Source: Actinoplanes sp. SE50/110 (GTDB taxonomy: Bacteria; Actinomycetota; Actinomycetes; Mycobacteriales; Micromonosporaceae). Taken from it: DNA of 64,000 nucleotides. This document shows positions 27,616 to 36,297 of this stretch, one piece after another. Made by a program: the position numbers and the translations under genes. Under the pieces are notes generated by a model. The model made no database searches, was not told the DNA's origin, and worked only from the letters and a program-made list of their open reading frames with translations. Every line of letters begins with the position of its first letter. The stretch's first letter is position 1. Location of the stretch: the NCBI RefSeq assembly GCF_900119315.1, contig NZ_LT827010.1, forward strand, positions 1,534,001 through 1,598,000, written 5' to 3'.

Positions 27616-28779
27616 ATGGTGGCCGCGGGGCCGGTCCGGCCATTCCGGCAAGTTCTTCTGAAACTACACAGCCGGTGCAATTTAGCGTGCGACTACTGTT
27701 ATGTGTATGAGCACGCCGATCAGTCCTGGCGCACCCGTCCCCGGGTGATGTCCCCCGAGGTGATCGCCGCCGCGGCGGCCCGGGTGGCCGAGCATGCGCG
27801 CGCCTGGGGGATCGACTCGCTGGCGGTGGTCCTGCACGGCGGTGAGCCGCTGCTGGCCGGCGCCGCGGCGATCGGGACGGTCACCGGGGCGATCCGGGAG
27901 GCGCTGGGCAGCACCGCCGCGGCCCGGTTCACCGTGCAGACCAACGGGATCCTGCTCGACGAGCCGATGCTGGAGGCGCTGCTGCGACACGACGTCCGGG
28001 TCGGGGTGAGCGTCGACGGCGGCCGGGCGGCTCACGACCGGCATCGGCGGTACGCGCATGGTGCGGGCAGTCACGACGACGTCGTGGCCGGCCTGGACCG
28101 GCTCCGCGGCGAGCGGTACCGGCATCTCTACCGTGGCCTGCTGTGCACGATCGACGTCCGCAACGACCCGGTCGAGGTGTACGAGGCGCTGCTGGCGCTC
28201 GGCCCGCCGACCATGGATCTGCTGCTGCCGCACGGCAACTGGACGAGCCCGCCGCCGTTCCGGGTGCCCGGTGACCCGGCCACGCCGTACGGCGACTGGC
28301 TCGTGGCCGTCTTCGACCGGTGGTACTCCGCAGCGCCGGAGACCGACATCCGGCTGTTCAGCTCGATCATCACGTTGCTGCTGGGCGGCGCGAGCGGCTA
28401 CGAGGCGACCGGGCTGGACCCGGTGGACTACGTGACGATCGAGACCGACGGTGCGATCGAGCAGTCCGACGCGCTGAAGACCACCGCCGACCGGGCGGCC
28501 GCGACCGGGCTGAACGTCTTCGACCACACGCTCGACGAGGCGCTCGCGCATCCCGGCGTGCGGGCCCGGCAGAGCGGGCTGGCGAGCCTGGCCGAGACGT
28601 GCCGGCGCTGCCCGGCGGTCGCGGTCTGCGGCGGCGGGCACTATGCGCACCGGTTCCGGGCGCCCGCCGACTTCGCCAACCCGACCGTCTACTGCGCGGA
28701 CCAGCGCCGGCTGATCGACCACATCCGGGATCGGGTTTTCGCCGACCTGCGCCGCGCATTGCCCGCCGAGGTCGGCTAG
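27616..28779 (+). CDS. fxsB: FxsB-family radical SAM/SPASM cyclophane synthase, copy 2
   Basis: A 387-residue paralogue of the first FxsB, alignable along its whole length: CNLACDYC (Cys 21, 25, 28), YVYEHADQSWRTRP, HGGEPLL, TVQTNG and LLLPHGNW. The SPASM-type tail has CRRCPAVAVCGGGHYAHR. It is one base after the stop of its precursor, so the two are translationally coupled. No HExxH domain is present. The expected product is a peptide with one or two three-residue cyclophanes at the F-x-N/F-x-S sites. Its stop codon touches the stop codon of the convergent fxsT copy 2 with no intervening base. Confidence 0.9.
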   Translation: MVAAGPVRPFRQVLLKLHSRCNLACDYCYVYEHADQSWRTRPRVMSPEVIAAAAARVAEHARAWGIDSLAVVLHGGEPLLAGAAAIGTVTGAIREALGSTAAARFTVQTNGILLDEPMLEALLRHDVRVGVSVDGGRAAHDRHRRYAHGAGSHDDVVAGLDRLRGERYRHLYRGLLCTIDVRNDPVEVYEALLALGPPTMDLLLPHGNWTSPPPFRVPGDPATPYGDWLVAVFDRWYSAAPETDIRLFSSIITLLLGGASGYEATGLDPVDYVTIETDGAIEQSDALKTTADRAAATGLNVFDHTLDEALAHPGVRARQSGLASLAETCRRCPAVAVCGGGHYAHRFRAPADFANPTVYCADQRRLIDHIRDRVFADLRRALPAEVG

Positions 28780-31700
28780 TCACATCTGCGGTGGGTCGAT
28801 GTCGCAGTTCAGTCGCCGGCCCTCGCGGATCGCCGTGGTGTTCGGGTGCTCGGCACCCAGCACCCGCACGGACTGAGCGAGCACCCGACGGGTGAGCTCG
28901 CGGGCCGTCTCCTGGTCGCCGCGCGCCGCCAGCGTGATGGCCAGGTTGCTGCGCGCGGCGATGGTGTCCGGGTGCTCCTCGCCGAGCGCCTCGGTCAGGC
29001 GGTCGCAGACGTCCTGATCGTTGTCCCGGGCGCCGTCCAGGTCGCCGCCGTCGAACAGTTCGTTGCCCCGGTTGACCAGGCAGGCCAGCGTGTACGGATG
29101 ATCCGGGCCGAGCAGGGCGCGGAACCGGGCGATCACCCGTTCGCTGATCTCCCGCGCGCCGGCGTGGTCGCCGAGCCGGCGCTGGAAGATCGCCACGTTG
29201 TTCCGGCAGGCCAGTGTCGACGGATGGTCGACGCCGAGCCGCGACTCGTAGTGTCGCAGCGCGGTCTCCGCGGTCAGCAGTGCGGTCCGGTCGTCGCCGA
29301 GCGCGGACTGCAGGTTGGCCAGGTCGTTGAGGCAGGCCAGGGTCTCCGGGTGGCTGCGTCCCAGCCGCCGCTCCAGTTTCGGCCGGACGTCCCGGGTGAG
29401 TGCCTCGGCCTGATCCAGGTCGCCGAGCTTGCGCAGGGTCACGGCGAGGATCCGGACGATCGCCAGGGTCTGCGCGTGGCCCGCGCCGTGCACCTCGGTC
29501 GACTTGATCAGCACCCGGGTCAGCACCCGCTGGGCCTCGGCGAACTGTCCCAGGTCCCGATAGCTGCGGCCGAGATTGGCGGCCATCGCCAGGGTGTACG
29601 GGCGGCTCTCGCCGAGCTGGCGGGCCAGCACGTACGACCGCTCCGCCATCTTCGCCGACTCCCGGAAGTCGCCGTTGAACCGCAGCGACAGGCCCAGGTT
29701 GTTCATCGCGAAGATGGTGCGCGCCGCGTTCTCGCCCAGAGTCCGGGTGGCCAGCGCGAGCGCCTCCCGGTCGAGGGCGAGCGATTCCGGGTAGCGGCCG
29801 AGGCCCTTGAGGTCGGCGGCCCGTCCGCTGAGACTCATCACGAGGTACGGATGCTCCGGTCCCACCGTGCTCAGCAGCGACCGGTGGACGTCCTCATCGA
29901 TCGCCAGGGCCTCGGCGAGCCGGGCCTGGGAGCGGATCGGATTGGCCAGGTGCAGGCGCAGCCAGAGCGTCGTCAGATCGTCCTCGCCGCCGGCCGCACG
30001 CCAGGCGGCCAGCGCACGTTCGCCCAGTTCCTGGCTTTCCTGCAGGTCGCCGATCCGCCACAGGTACCGGACCATGTCGATGACCAGTTGCCGGACCGGG
30101 GCCACCGGTGAGCTGAGCACCCCGGTCGCCTCCATGTGCGGGCGGATGAGGCGGTAGTCGGGCCAGGTCTCCGGGTCGTCCGGCTCCTTCGGGTTGGTCG
30201 CCGCCAGGATCCGGTGTACGTCCCGGCCGGTCTGCTCGCGGTCCTCCGGAGACATCTCGGAGCGGATGAAGGTCTGCACCAGGCGGTGCATCGCGATGGT
30301 GTTCCGGCCGGCGTCGAAGCGGGCCAGCGCGTACCGCCCGATCTCCTGGACCAGGCGGCCGATCAGCAGCGGGTCCTGCAGGGTCGGGTCGAGCGGCTGC
30401 AGGAGCTCGATGAACCGCCCGCTGTACAGCAGGCGCATCGGGATCGGCTCGGGGGCGAAGAACGCGCAGACCTCCAGCAGGCGGGCCGCGGCGGGCAGGT
30501 CGGCCCGGATGCGTTCCAGCGACAGGCGCCAGGTGCCGGCCGGGGTGTGCTCGTACCCCGGTGGCGGGTTCTCCCGCAGCATCCGGGGGAGCTCGGTGTC
30601 GAGCAGTGCGGAGTAGGCGCCGGCCGGCATTCCGGTCGCCGCCAGCCAGGCGGCCGCCTGCTCGATGACCAGCGGCAGGTCGCCCAGTTTGGCGGCGATC
30701 ATCTCGGCGTCCGCCTCGGACATCGCCGGCACCAGGCGGCGGATCAGGCCGACGCTCTCCACCCGGCTGAAGACCGGCACCTCGGTGGCGCTGACGTACC
30801 GGCCCCAGGCCACGTTGCGGGTGGTGATCAGGATGTGCCCGGGCCCGGCGGGCAGGTAGCGCCGGATCTCCTCCGGCTGGTCGGCGTTGTCGAGCACGAG
30901 CAGCCAGCGCCGGTACGGCTCGCCGCGGCGCAGCGCGTCCAGGACGGCGTCGACCGCCTCGGCCGTGGAGGACGCGGTGGGCAGGTCCAGCGCCTCGGCG
31001 AGCTCCGCCAGCGAGGCGCGGACCAGGGCGGGCTGTTCGGCCGGAATCCACCAGACGATGTCGTAGTTGGCCGCGAACCGGTGCACGAACTCCAGCGCGA
31101 TCTGCGTCTTCCCGGCGCCGCCCAGACCGTAGAGGGCCTGCGGCGCGGTCGCGGTGACACTGATCGGCAGGCGGTCCCGCAGTTCCTCCAGCAGCCGGGT
31201 GCGTCCGGTGAAGGTTGGGTTGCGCTGCGGCGGGTTCCAGACCGGCGGAGTGTCCGCCGGGAACCGGGATCCGGACTGCGCTCCGGCCCGGACACCGGCG
31301 GCGCCCGGCTCCAGGTGCGGCTGGTCGAACGCGCCGAGCAGGGCCGGCCGGGCCTGCTCCTCGGTCAGGCCGAACAGGTCCACCTCGCGGACCTGGGGCC
31401 TGGCGAACGAGACCGGCAGCCGGCTGTTGTCGATCCGGATCCGGACCAGGTCGCCAGCGGCCAGGTCCCGGTCGGCGGCCTGCTGCCAGAGCGCCGCGGA
31501 CTGCGGGGTGAGCAGGTAGTCGTGGGAGAGCAGGACCAGCAGCCGGGCGGCCGGGCGCGGGTCGTGGCCCGGTCCGGCGGCCGGGTCGGTCAGCTCCACC
31601 TCCTGCAGCGTGACCGACTGGCCGATCTGCTCCAGCTCGCCGGCGATCCAGTCGGCCCAGGTGCGGTCGACCGAGACGTAGCTGATCACGGTGTTCGGGT

Positions 31701-32709
31701 TGATCGAGGGCTTCTGTCGTTCGAAGCCGGCCAGCCAGCGCCGGCGTTCCCGTTCCTCCATCGGGGGCAGTTCGGTCACCGCACCGGCGGTGATGATCGA
31801 GGTGAGCCGTTCGAACGAGGAGAGCAGGGAGTGTTCCTGCCGGGCACGTTCGCCGAAGGTGGCCAGGATCTCCTCGTACGCGAAGAAGGGTTTGTAGGGG
31901 ATTTCGACGTCGCCCCAGTAGGAGGTGGCCGCGTCCGGGTCGAGCCGCAGGTACGGCTCGAAGCGCTGGCGGGCGTGGTCCCGGCCGGTCTCCAGCTTGA
32001 ACAGCTCGGCGTCCTCGACCCGCATCGGGACCGGCAGGATCCGCACCGGGCGACGGGTGCTGAGCCGGACGATCGACTCGGCGACCGCGGCCGCGCCGTC
32101 GATGCTCTGCTCGTTGAGGGTGAAGCAGTTGACCACCGTGTCCGGCAGGTTGACCGTGCACATGCCGGCCGAGTCGCTCAGCCCGGTCCGGCTGTCGATC
32201 AGCACGTAGTCGTACATCTGCGCCATGTTCTCGCGCAGCGCGTGCAGGAAGGCCTCACCGCCCAGCCGGTCGTAGAACGCCGCCCAGTCGAAGGTGCTCA
32301 CCGTGCCGGAGTAGGCCGGGTTCTGCTGCCCGGCCGGCAGCATGTCGATCCGGCCGGCACCCGGGAAACGCCAGGTCAGCGAGACCGCCTCGCGCTCCAC
32401 GTCGGCGTAGCGGCGGTACCACTCCGGCTCGGCGGGATCGGCGGTGGGATCGACCGCCGCGGCCGCGAAGTCACGGATCATGTCGATCACGCCGCGGGAG
32501 TGCCGCAGCTTCTTGTCGGCCAGGAAGGGACGGAAGTAGTGGTGCAGCCCGGGCGACTCCAGATCCCAGTCGACGGCGAGCACCCGCAACCCGTTGGCGG
32601 CCAGGATCCACGCCACGTTGGCCACCGCCATGGTCCGGCCGGTGCCCCCCTTGAAGGAGTAGAACGTCACGATTTGACCGGGCTCCCGGCCGTGGGACGA
32701 GCTGGTCAT
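28780..32709 (-). CDS. fxsT: FxsT-type KGG-ATPase/TIR-like/NB-ARC/TPR protein, copy 2
   Basis: A 1309-residue paralogue of the plus-strand FxsT, one residue longer. Residues 14-32: deviant Walker A FYSFKGGTGRT; about 340: TIR-like region (YVSVDRTWADW); about 530: NB-ARC Walker A GLGGAGKTQ; about 602: Walker B LLVLDNAD; 870-1300: TPRs. The order and spacing are the same as in copy 1. It is 21 bases downstream of fxsC copy 2 and converges on fxsB copy 2. Its separate promoter means that the ATPase/TIR half of module 2 is controlled apart from the precursor/enzyme half. Confidence 0.88.
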   Translation of the reverse strand: MTSSSHGREPGQIVTFYSFKGGTGRTMAVANVAWILAANGLRVLAVDWDLESPGLHHYFRPFLADKKLRHSRGVIDMIRDFAAAAVDPTADPAEPEWYRRYADVEREAVSLTWRFPGAGRIDMLPAGQQNPAYSGTVSTFDWAAFYDRLGGEAFLHALRENMAQMYDYVLIDSRTGLSDSAGMCTVNLPDTVVNCFTLNEQSIDGAAAVAESIVRLSTRRPVRILPVPMRVEDAELFKLETGRDHARQRFEPYLRLDPDAATSYWGDVEIPYKPFFAYEEILATFGERARQEHSLLSSFERLTSIITAGAVTELPPMEERERRRWLAGFERQKPSINPNTVISYVSVDRTWADWIAGELEQIGQSVTLQEVELTDPAAGPGHDPRPAARLLVLLSHDYLLTPQSAALWQQAADRDLAAGDLVRIRIDNSRLPVSFARPQVREVDLFGLTEEQARPALLGAFDQPHLEPGAAGVRAGAQSGSRFPADTPPVWNPPQRNPTFTGRTRLLEELRDRLPISVTATAPQALYGLGGAGKTQIALEFVHRFAANYDIVWWIPAEQPALVRASLAELAEALDLPTASSTAEAVDAVLDALRRGEPYRRWLLVLDNADQPEEIRRYLPAGPGHILITTRNVAWGRYVSATEVPVFSRVESVGLIRRLVPAMSEADAEMIAAKLGDLPLVIEQAAAWLAATGMPAGAYSALLDTELPRMLRENPPPGYEHTPAGTWRLSLERIRADLPAAARLLEVCAFFAPEPIPMRLLYSGRFIELLQPLDPTLQDPLLIGRLVQEIGRYALARFDAGRNTIAMHRLVQTFIRSEMSPEDREQTGRDVHRILAATNPKEPDDPETWPDYRLIRPHMEATGVLSSPVAPVRQLVIDMVRYLWRIGDLQESQELGERALAAWRAAGGEDDLTTLWLRLHLANPIRSQARLAEALAIDEDVHRSLLSTVGPEHPYLVMSLSGRAADLKGLGRYPESLALDREALALATRTLGENAARTIFAMNNLGLSLRFNGDFRESAKMAERSYVLARQLGESRPYTLAMAANLGRSYRDLGQFAEAQRVLTRVLIKSTEVHGAGHAQTLAIVRILAVTLRKLGDLDQAEALTRDVRPKLERRLGRSHPETLACLNDLANLQSALGDDRTALLTAETALRHYESRLGVDHPSTLACRNNVAIFQRRLGDHAGAREISERVIARFRALLGPDHPYTLACLVNRGNELFDGGDLDGARDNDQDVCDRLTEALGEEHPDTIAARSNLAITLAARGDQETARELTRRVLAQSVRVLGAEHPNTTAIREGRRLNCDIDPPQM

Positions 32710-32730
32710 GGCCGGACTCCTTTCTGGAGG

Positions 32731-33975
32731 TCACGGACCGCGCAGAATCGGCCGCTGCCCGGACGGGCCGGGCGGGCGGCGGTGGACCGGGTCGGTGCGG
32801 AACATCCGGTTGCGGGAGCGCTCCAGGATGCCGCCGAGCTCGGCGTCGAACACCGCCGGGCTGGGGATCTCGCTGCGGAACTCGGGCGGGTCCATCCGGG
32901 TGTTCATCCGCCGGCCGAACACCCGGCTCAGCGTCGCCTTCAGCTGATGCAGGTGGGTCAGGGTCTGCTCGTCGTCCTGACCGGCCGGCACCAGCACGGC
33001 CGCCGCGGTGGTGTCCCGGCCGCCGGCGGCGAACCGGGCCAGGGCCTCGCGATGCCGGGCCAGGCCGGTCACCCACAGGTCGACCAGCAGCACCACGAGC
33101 CGGACCGCGTCGTCGTCCCGGCCGAGCCGGCGCAGCTTGTCCAGATCGGTGACCAGGGCCTGGAACCGGTGGTTCAACGCCACGCTGCGGGCCCGGTCGG
33201 CGAGCGACGACTCCAGGGCCGGCCGGTACGGCGCCCAGCTCTCCGGCGCCTCGCCGTAGAAGCGCGGGTCCCGGGCCACGCCCGGCAGGTCCGGATGGTG
33301 GTGGTCGCTCAGGTCGGCCCGGGACGGCGCGGCGATCACGAACTCCACCTGGTGGGCCGGCCCGCCGGTGGCCGGCGGCGTCATCCCGGCGGTGTGGAAG
33401 GCGCTGGGGATCTCCTCGAACGGCACCGTGGCCGGATTCTTCGGCAGCGCCGGGTCCACGTCGTAGGCCGCCACGATCTGCTGGGCCAGGCGGGCGACCA
33501 TCTCGATGTAGTCGTCCCGGTACCGCTGCAGCCGGATGATCTGGCGCAACCCGAGCGCCGCGTACGCCTCGGGCAGCCGGTGGTTGAGGTACTGCCGCGC
33601 CGCGATGGCCGGCGGCAGTTTTGGTGGCGGCAGCCAGAGCAGCGGGATCAGCGGCGGCGGGTCGAGCACCGGGACGTCGAGTTCGAGCAGGGTCAGCCGC
33701 TCGGTGAAGACCGTCCACTCCCGGCCGCACGGCTCGCTCTGCAGGTAGCGCGGCGTGATCAGGGCGACGAACGAGCGGCAGTTGCCGAGCGCGGTGACCA
33801 GGGTCCGCGCCCACGCCTCGCCGACCTGCATCTCCACGTCGAGAAAACCGACGTTCCGGCTGGTCGGCAGCCCCGCGTAGGAGCGGACCTCGGCGGACAG
33901 ATCGTTGAAGAACTGCTTGACTGATTCCCAGTCGTCGCCGCGCGCGTAGCTGAGGAAAAAGTAATAGTCCGACAA
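32731..33975 (-). CDS. fxsC: FxsC-family protein with N-terminal TIR-like domain, copy 2
   Basis: A 414-residue paralogue of the plus-strand FxsC. Residues 1-180 form the TIR-like domain (YYFFLSYARGDDWESV, then LITPRYLQSEPCGREW). Here the position after C-G-R is Glu, as in active TIR NADases, unlike copy 1 where it is Tyr. The C-terminal FxsC domain (about 215-414) begins EFVIAAPSRADLS and has FYGEAPESWAPYRP. The start is a TTG with ribosome site gggagc; no ATG fits better without losing the first strand. It heads an operon with fxsT copy 2. A TATACT -10 element lies 48 bases upstream. Confidence 0.82.
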   Translation of the reverse strand: MSDYYFFLSYARGDDWESVKQFFNDLSAEVRSYAGLPTSRNVGFLDVEMQVGEAWARTLVTALGNCRSFVALITPRYLQSEPCGREWTVFTERLTLLELDVPVLDPPPLIPLLWLPPPKLPPAIAARQYLNHRLPEAYAALGLRQIIRLQRYRDDYIEMVARLAQQIVAAYDVDPALPKNPATVPFEEIPSAFHTAGMTPPATGGPAHQVEFVIAAPSRADLSDHHHPDLPGVARDPRFYGEAPESWAPYRPALESSLADRARSVALNHRFQALVTDLDKLRRLGRDDDAVRLVVLLVDLWVTGLARHREALARFAAGGRDTTAAAVLVPAGQDDEQTLTHLHQLKATLSRVFGRRMNTRMDPPEFRSEIPSPAVFDAELGGILERSRNRMFRTDPVHRRPPGPSGQRPILRGP

Positions 33976-34022
33976 GCGGTGCTCCCAGCGCCAGGGCGGT
34001 CGACGGCAGGTCGCTCACGAGG

Positions 34023-34028
34023 AGTATA
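34023..34028 (-). promoter_or_regulatory. -10 element (TATACT) of fxsC-fxsT copy 2
   Basis: On the minus strand TATACT (34028-34023) is a near-consensus -10. No clear TTGACA is found 16-18 bases further upstream. The short divergent gap (34 kb) also serves the solute-binding protein gene. Confidence 0.4.
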
Positions 34029-34104
34029 TAGGCGGTCACCTAACTTACACATGCCTCGCACACCGGGTACGCCGCGATGGCGTACATCGAGTAATTTGAA
34101 TCAC

Positions 34105-35289
34105 ATGACGGACCTGTACTCGCGGCGGTCGTTCATCGCCGGGGTGCTCACCGCCGGGATGCTCTCCACCGCCGCCGGCTACCTGTTCACCCGCCGCGTC
34201 CCGGTGACCCTCACCCTGGTCACCGGCACCGACGACACCGGCGGGCGCACCCTGCTGATCAAGCTGTGGAACACGTTCCATCCGGACGTGACCGTCGAGG
34301 TGGTCCCGGTCGGCAACTCCACACAGGACCAGTACGAGAAGTTCGTCAGCACCAAGGCGGACATCTACAACCTCGACATCATCCACATCCCGCGGTTCTC
34401 CGGTAGCGGCCGGATCACGCCGATCGACGCGCCGGACGGCATCACCCTGCTGCCGCCGGTGCGCCGTACCTGCGAGATCGAGGGCTCGACCCGGCTCTGG
34501 GCGGTCCCGTTCAACACCGACGTGGGCATGCTCTACCGCCGGATCGCCGCGAAGGGCGCCCGGGACCTGGAACCCGGTCTGGACGCGGTGATCGCCGGCA
34601 CCCGGCTGTTCACCGGCCAGCTCAGCACCGAGGGCACGTTCACCGACGAGGCGTTCGTGGTCAACGTGCTGGAGCAGGCCCTCGCCCAGGATCCGACGAT
34701 CCTCGACGACCGGGGCACGGTCTCGTTCAACCTGGGCCAGTGGCAGAAGGCGCTCGCCCCGCTCGCCGCCGCGATCTACAGCCGGCGGGTCGTGGTCACG
34801 GCCGGCGAGACGCAGACCAACGAGGCGTTCCAGCGGCAGGGCCTGCGGTACATGCGGAACTGGCCGGTCTACTTCCCGGCGATCGACCGCGCCGAACGGG
34901 AGAAGCCCGGCACCGCGGCGATCCGCCTCGGCGCGCTGCCGATCGGCATCCTGGGTGGCCAGGCCCTCGCGGTCGCCGAGGACACCCGCCACCGGGCCGA
35001 GGCCGAAGCGGTGATCCAGTTCCTGACCGGCATGCCCGCGCAGAAGTTGCTGGCCACCTACGGTTTCGCGCCCACCTCGGTGGAGGCGTACAACGACCCG
35101 GAACTGGCCGCCACGGTCCCGCACCTGGGGAAGGTCCGCTCAGCGGTGGAACGGGCCCACCCGCGCCCGATGAGCGCCGGTTACGCGGCCTTCTCCGGCA
35201 TCGTCCGCCAGCACGTCTACAACTACCTCTACAACCGGATCCAGCTCGGCGAGAACTTCGTCCAGAGCATGCAGGAGGCCCTGCGATGA
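34105..35289 (+). CDS. Extracellular solute-binding protein with Tat-type signal
   Basis: A 394-residue protein with a twin-arginine motif SRRSF (residues 6-10) followed by a hydrophobic core. The mature part looks like a family 1 sugar-type binding protein: LWNTFHPDVTVEVVPVGNSTQDQYEKFV, LDIIHIPRFSG, AVPFNTDVGMLYRR. No ABC permease or ATPase gene is adjacent, so it may be an orphan receptor rather than an importer subunit. TAATTT at 34092-34097 is 8 bases before the ATG, consistent with a leaderless transcript. Its stop overlaps the next start (ATGA). Placement beside the FxsC/FxsT operon suggests, but does not prove, a link to the RiPP system. Confidence 0.75.
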   Translation: MTDLYSRRSFIAGVLTAGMLSTAAGYLFTRRVPVTLTLVTGTDDTGGRTLLIKLWNTFHPDVTVEVVPVGNSTQDQYEKFVSTKADIYNLDIIHIPRFSGSGRITPIDAPDGITLLPPVRRTCEIEGSTRLWAVPFNTDVGMLYRRIAAKGARDLEPGLDAVIAGTRLFTGQLSTEGTFTDEAFVVNVLEQALAQDPTILDDRGTVSFNLGQWQKALAPLAAAIYSRRVVVTAGETQTNEAFQRQGLRYMRNWPVYFPAIDRAEREKPGTAAIRLGALPIGILGGQALAVAEDTRHRAEAEAVIQFLTGMPAQKLLATYGFAPTSVEAYNDPELAATVPHLGKVRSAVERAHPRPMSAGYAAFSGIVRQHVYNYLYNRIQLGENFVQSMQEALR

Positions 35290-35693
35290 CCACCGGTGGC
35301 CTGCAGGCCTGGCTGGTACCGGTCTTCGTGACCGCGGCCATCGTCCTGATCGTCCTGATCGACGCCGGCGTCTCCTGGTACACCCACCGTGACAAACCGC
35401 CCGCCGAGCCGGTGTCCCCGCCCACCGCCGACCGCCGGCTGCAGACCGTCGGCCTCGGCCTGCTGGTCCTGCTGGCGATCGCCGTCGTCGTGATGGCCGG
35501 CCTCGGCCCGAACCGCGCCGATCAGTTCGCCAGCGTCATCGCCGCCCTGCTCGGCGCCGTCTCGGCGGTCCTCGCCTTCTTCTCCTACCGCGACAATCTG
35601 GAGTTCCTGCGAGCGAACCGGGACCGGGAGGCGGCCGCGACCGGCACCCCCGACCCGGCCCCGCCACAGCCGGACGGCTCGTCGCCGGACTGA
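35286..35693 (+). CDS. Small two-TM membrane protein coupled to the solute-binding protein
   Basis: A 135-residue protein with a first TM at about residues 9-30, a periplasm- or cytoplasm-exposed Pro-rich segment, a second TM at about 53-72, a third weaker hydrophobic stretch at about 81-98, and a charged tail ending PPQPDGSSPD. Start and previous stop overlap as ATGA. The last ten codons form the first unit of a 41-base tandem repeat that continues beyond the stop. I do not recognise the family; it could anchor or signal for the solute-binding protein. Confidence 0.6.
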   Translation: MTTGGLQAWLVPVFVTAAIVLIVLIDAGVSWYTHRDKPPAEPVSPPTADRRLQTVGLGLLVLLAIAVVVMAGLGPNRADQFASVIAALLGAVSAVLAFFSYRDNLEFLRANRDREAAATGTPDPAPPQPDGSSPD

Positions 35694-35785
35694 CCCGGCC
35701 GGCGCCACAGCCGGACGGCTCGTCGCCGGACTGACCCGGCCGGCGCCACAGCCGGACGGCCCGTCGCCGGACCGACCCGGCCGCG
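35663..35785. repeat. 41-bp direct repeat, three copies
   Basis: Units start at 35663, 35704 and 35745, each beginning gccacagccggacggc. Units 1 and 2 are identical; unit 3 has substitutions (cgg-ccc-gtc, gga-ccg). Unit 1 overlaps the end of the membrane protein gene, and copies 1 and 2 each carry its TGA. The period is not a multiple of three. Confidence 0.85.
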
Positions 35786-35790
35786 GCGCG

Positions 35791-36243
35791 CTAGGGCCGG
35801 GGTGCGACCGTGGCGAAGCGGGCGACGAAGCGGCGCTGCCAGGGGGTCTCGACGGCCTGGTGGTGGTAGTGGGCGCGGACGTAGGCGACGGCCTCGGTGG
35901 CCGGCACGCCGTCGAGGACGGCGAGGCAGGCCAGCGCGGTGCCGGTGCGGCCGACGCCGCCGAAGCAGGCGACCTCGACGCGTTCGCCGGCAGCCCGGTC
36001 CAGCGCCTCCCGCAGCGTGGCGCGGGCCTCGGACCGGTCGCTGGGCAGCCAGAAGTCGGGCCAGCGGATCCAGCGGGTGGTCCAGCCGAACTCGGGAGGC
36101 GGGGAGCCGAGCAGGTAGACGCCGAACTGCGGGGGATGGCCGGTGGGCATCGCCCGGCGCAGGCCACGGCCGCGGACCAGCCGGCCGGAGGGCAGCCGCA
36201 GCACGCCGGCGGCGTCCTGGTCCCAGCCGGTCGTCCCGCTCAT
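35791..36243 (-). CDS. Dual-specificity/tyrosine phosphatase family protein
   Basis: A 150-residue protein with the CX5R active-site loop: Cys 93, F-G-G-V-G, Arg 99, Thr 100 (VACFGGVGRTGTALA). The upstream region has a WPDFWLP strand that could hold the general acid Asp. The length and the loop fit the dual-specificity (DSP) phosphatase family. It may dephosphorylate Tyr/Ser/Thr residues, perhaps opposing the kinase encoded further on. The ATG at 36243 is only 55 bases from the argS leader on the other strand, so both genes may share a divergent control region. Substrate unknown. Confidence 0.8.
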   Translation of the reverse strand: MSGTTGWDQDAAGVLRLPSGRLVRGRGLRRAMPTGHPPQFGVYLLGSPPPEFGWTTRWIRWPDFWLPSDRSEARATLREALDRAAGERVEVACFGGVGRTGTALACLAVLDGVPATEAVAYVRAHYHHQAVETPWQRRFVARFATVAPRP

Positions 36244-36285
36244 CGCCGGAACACTACCCGGTCGGCCAAGGCGGCCGCGGCGGGT

Positions 36286-36291
36286 TATAGT
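36286..36291 (+). promoter_or_regulatory. -10 element of the argS leader transcript
   Basis: TATAGT ends 7 bases before the ATG of the leader peptide, so transcription probably starts at or next to 36298 and the leader is translated from a leaderless mRNA. No good -35 is visible. Confidence 0.5.
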
Positions 36292-36297
36292 CGCGGC

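Noticed and set aside
30136..33924. A 1262-codon open frame antisense to fxsT and fxsC copy 2
   Set aside because: Same reason: no motif, no ribosome site, and full overlap with clear paralogues on the other strand.
34105..35289. Complete ABC importer
   Set aside because: No permease or ATPase gene follows; only a small membrane protein is coupled.
35663..35785. CRISPR-like array
   Set aside because: Repeats abut without spacers, are 41 bases and number only three; they are a simple tandem duplication.
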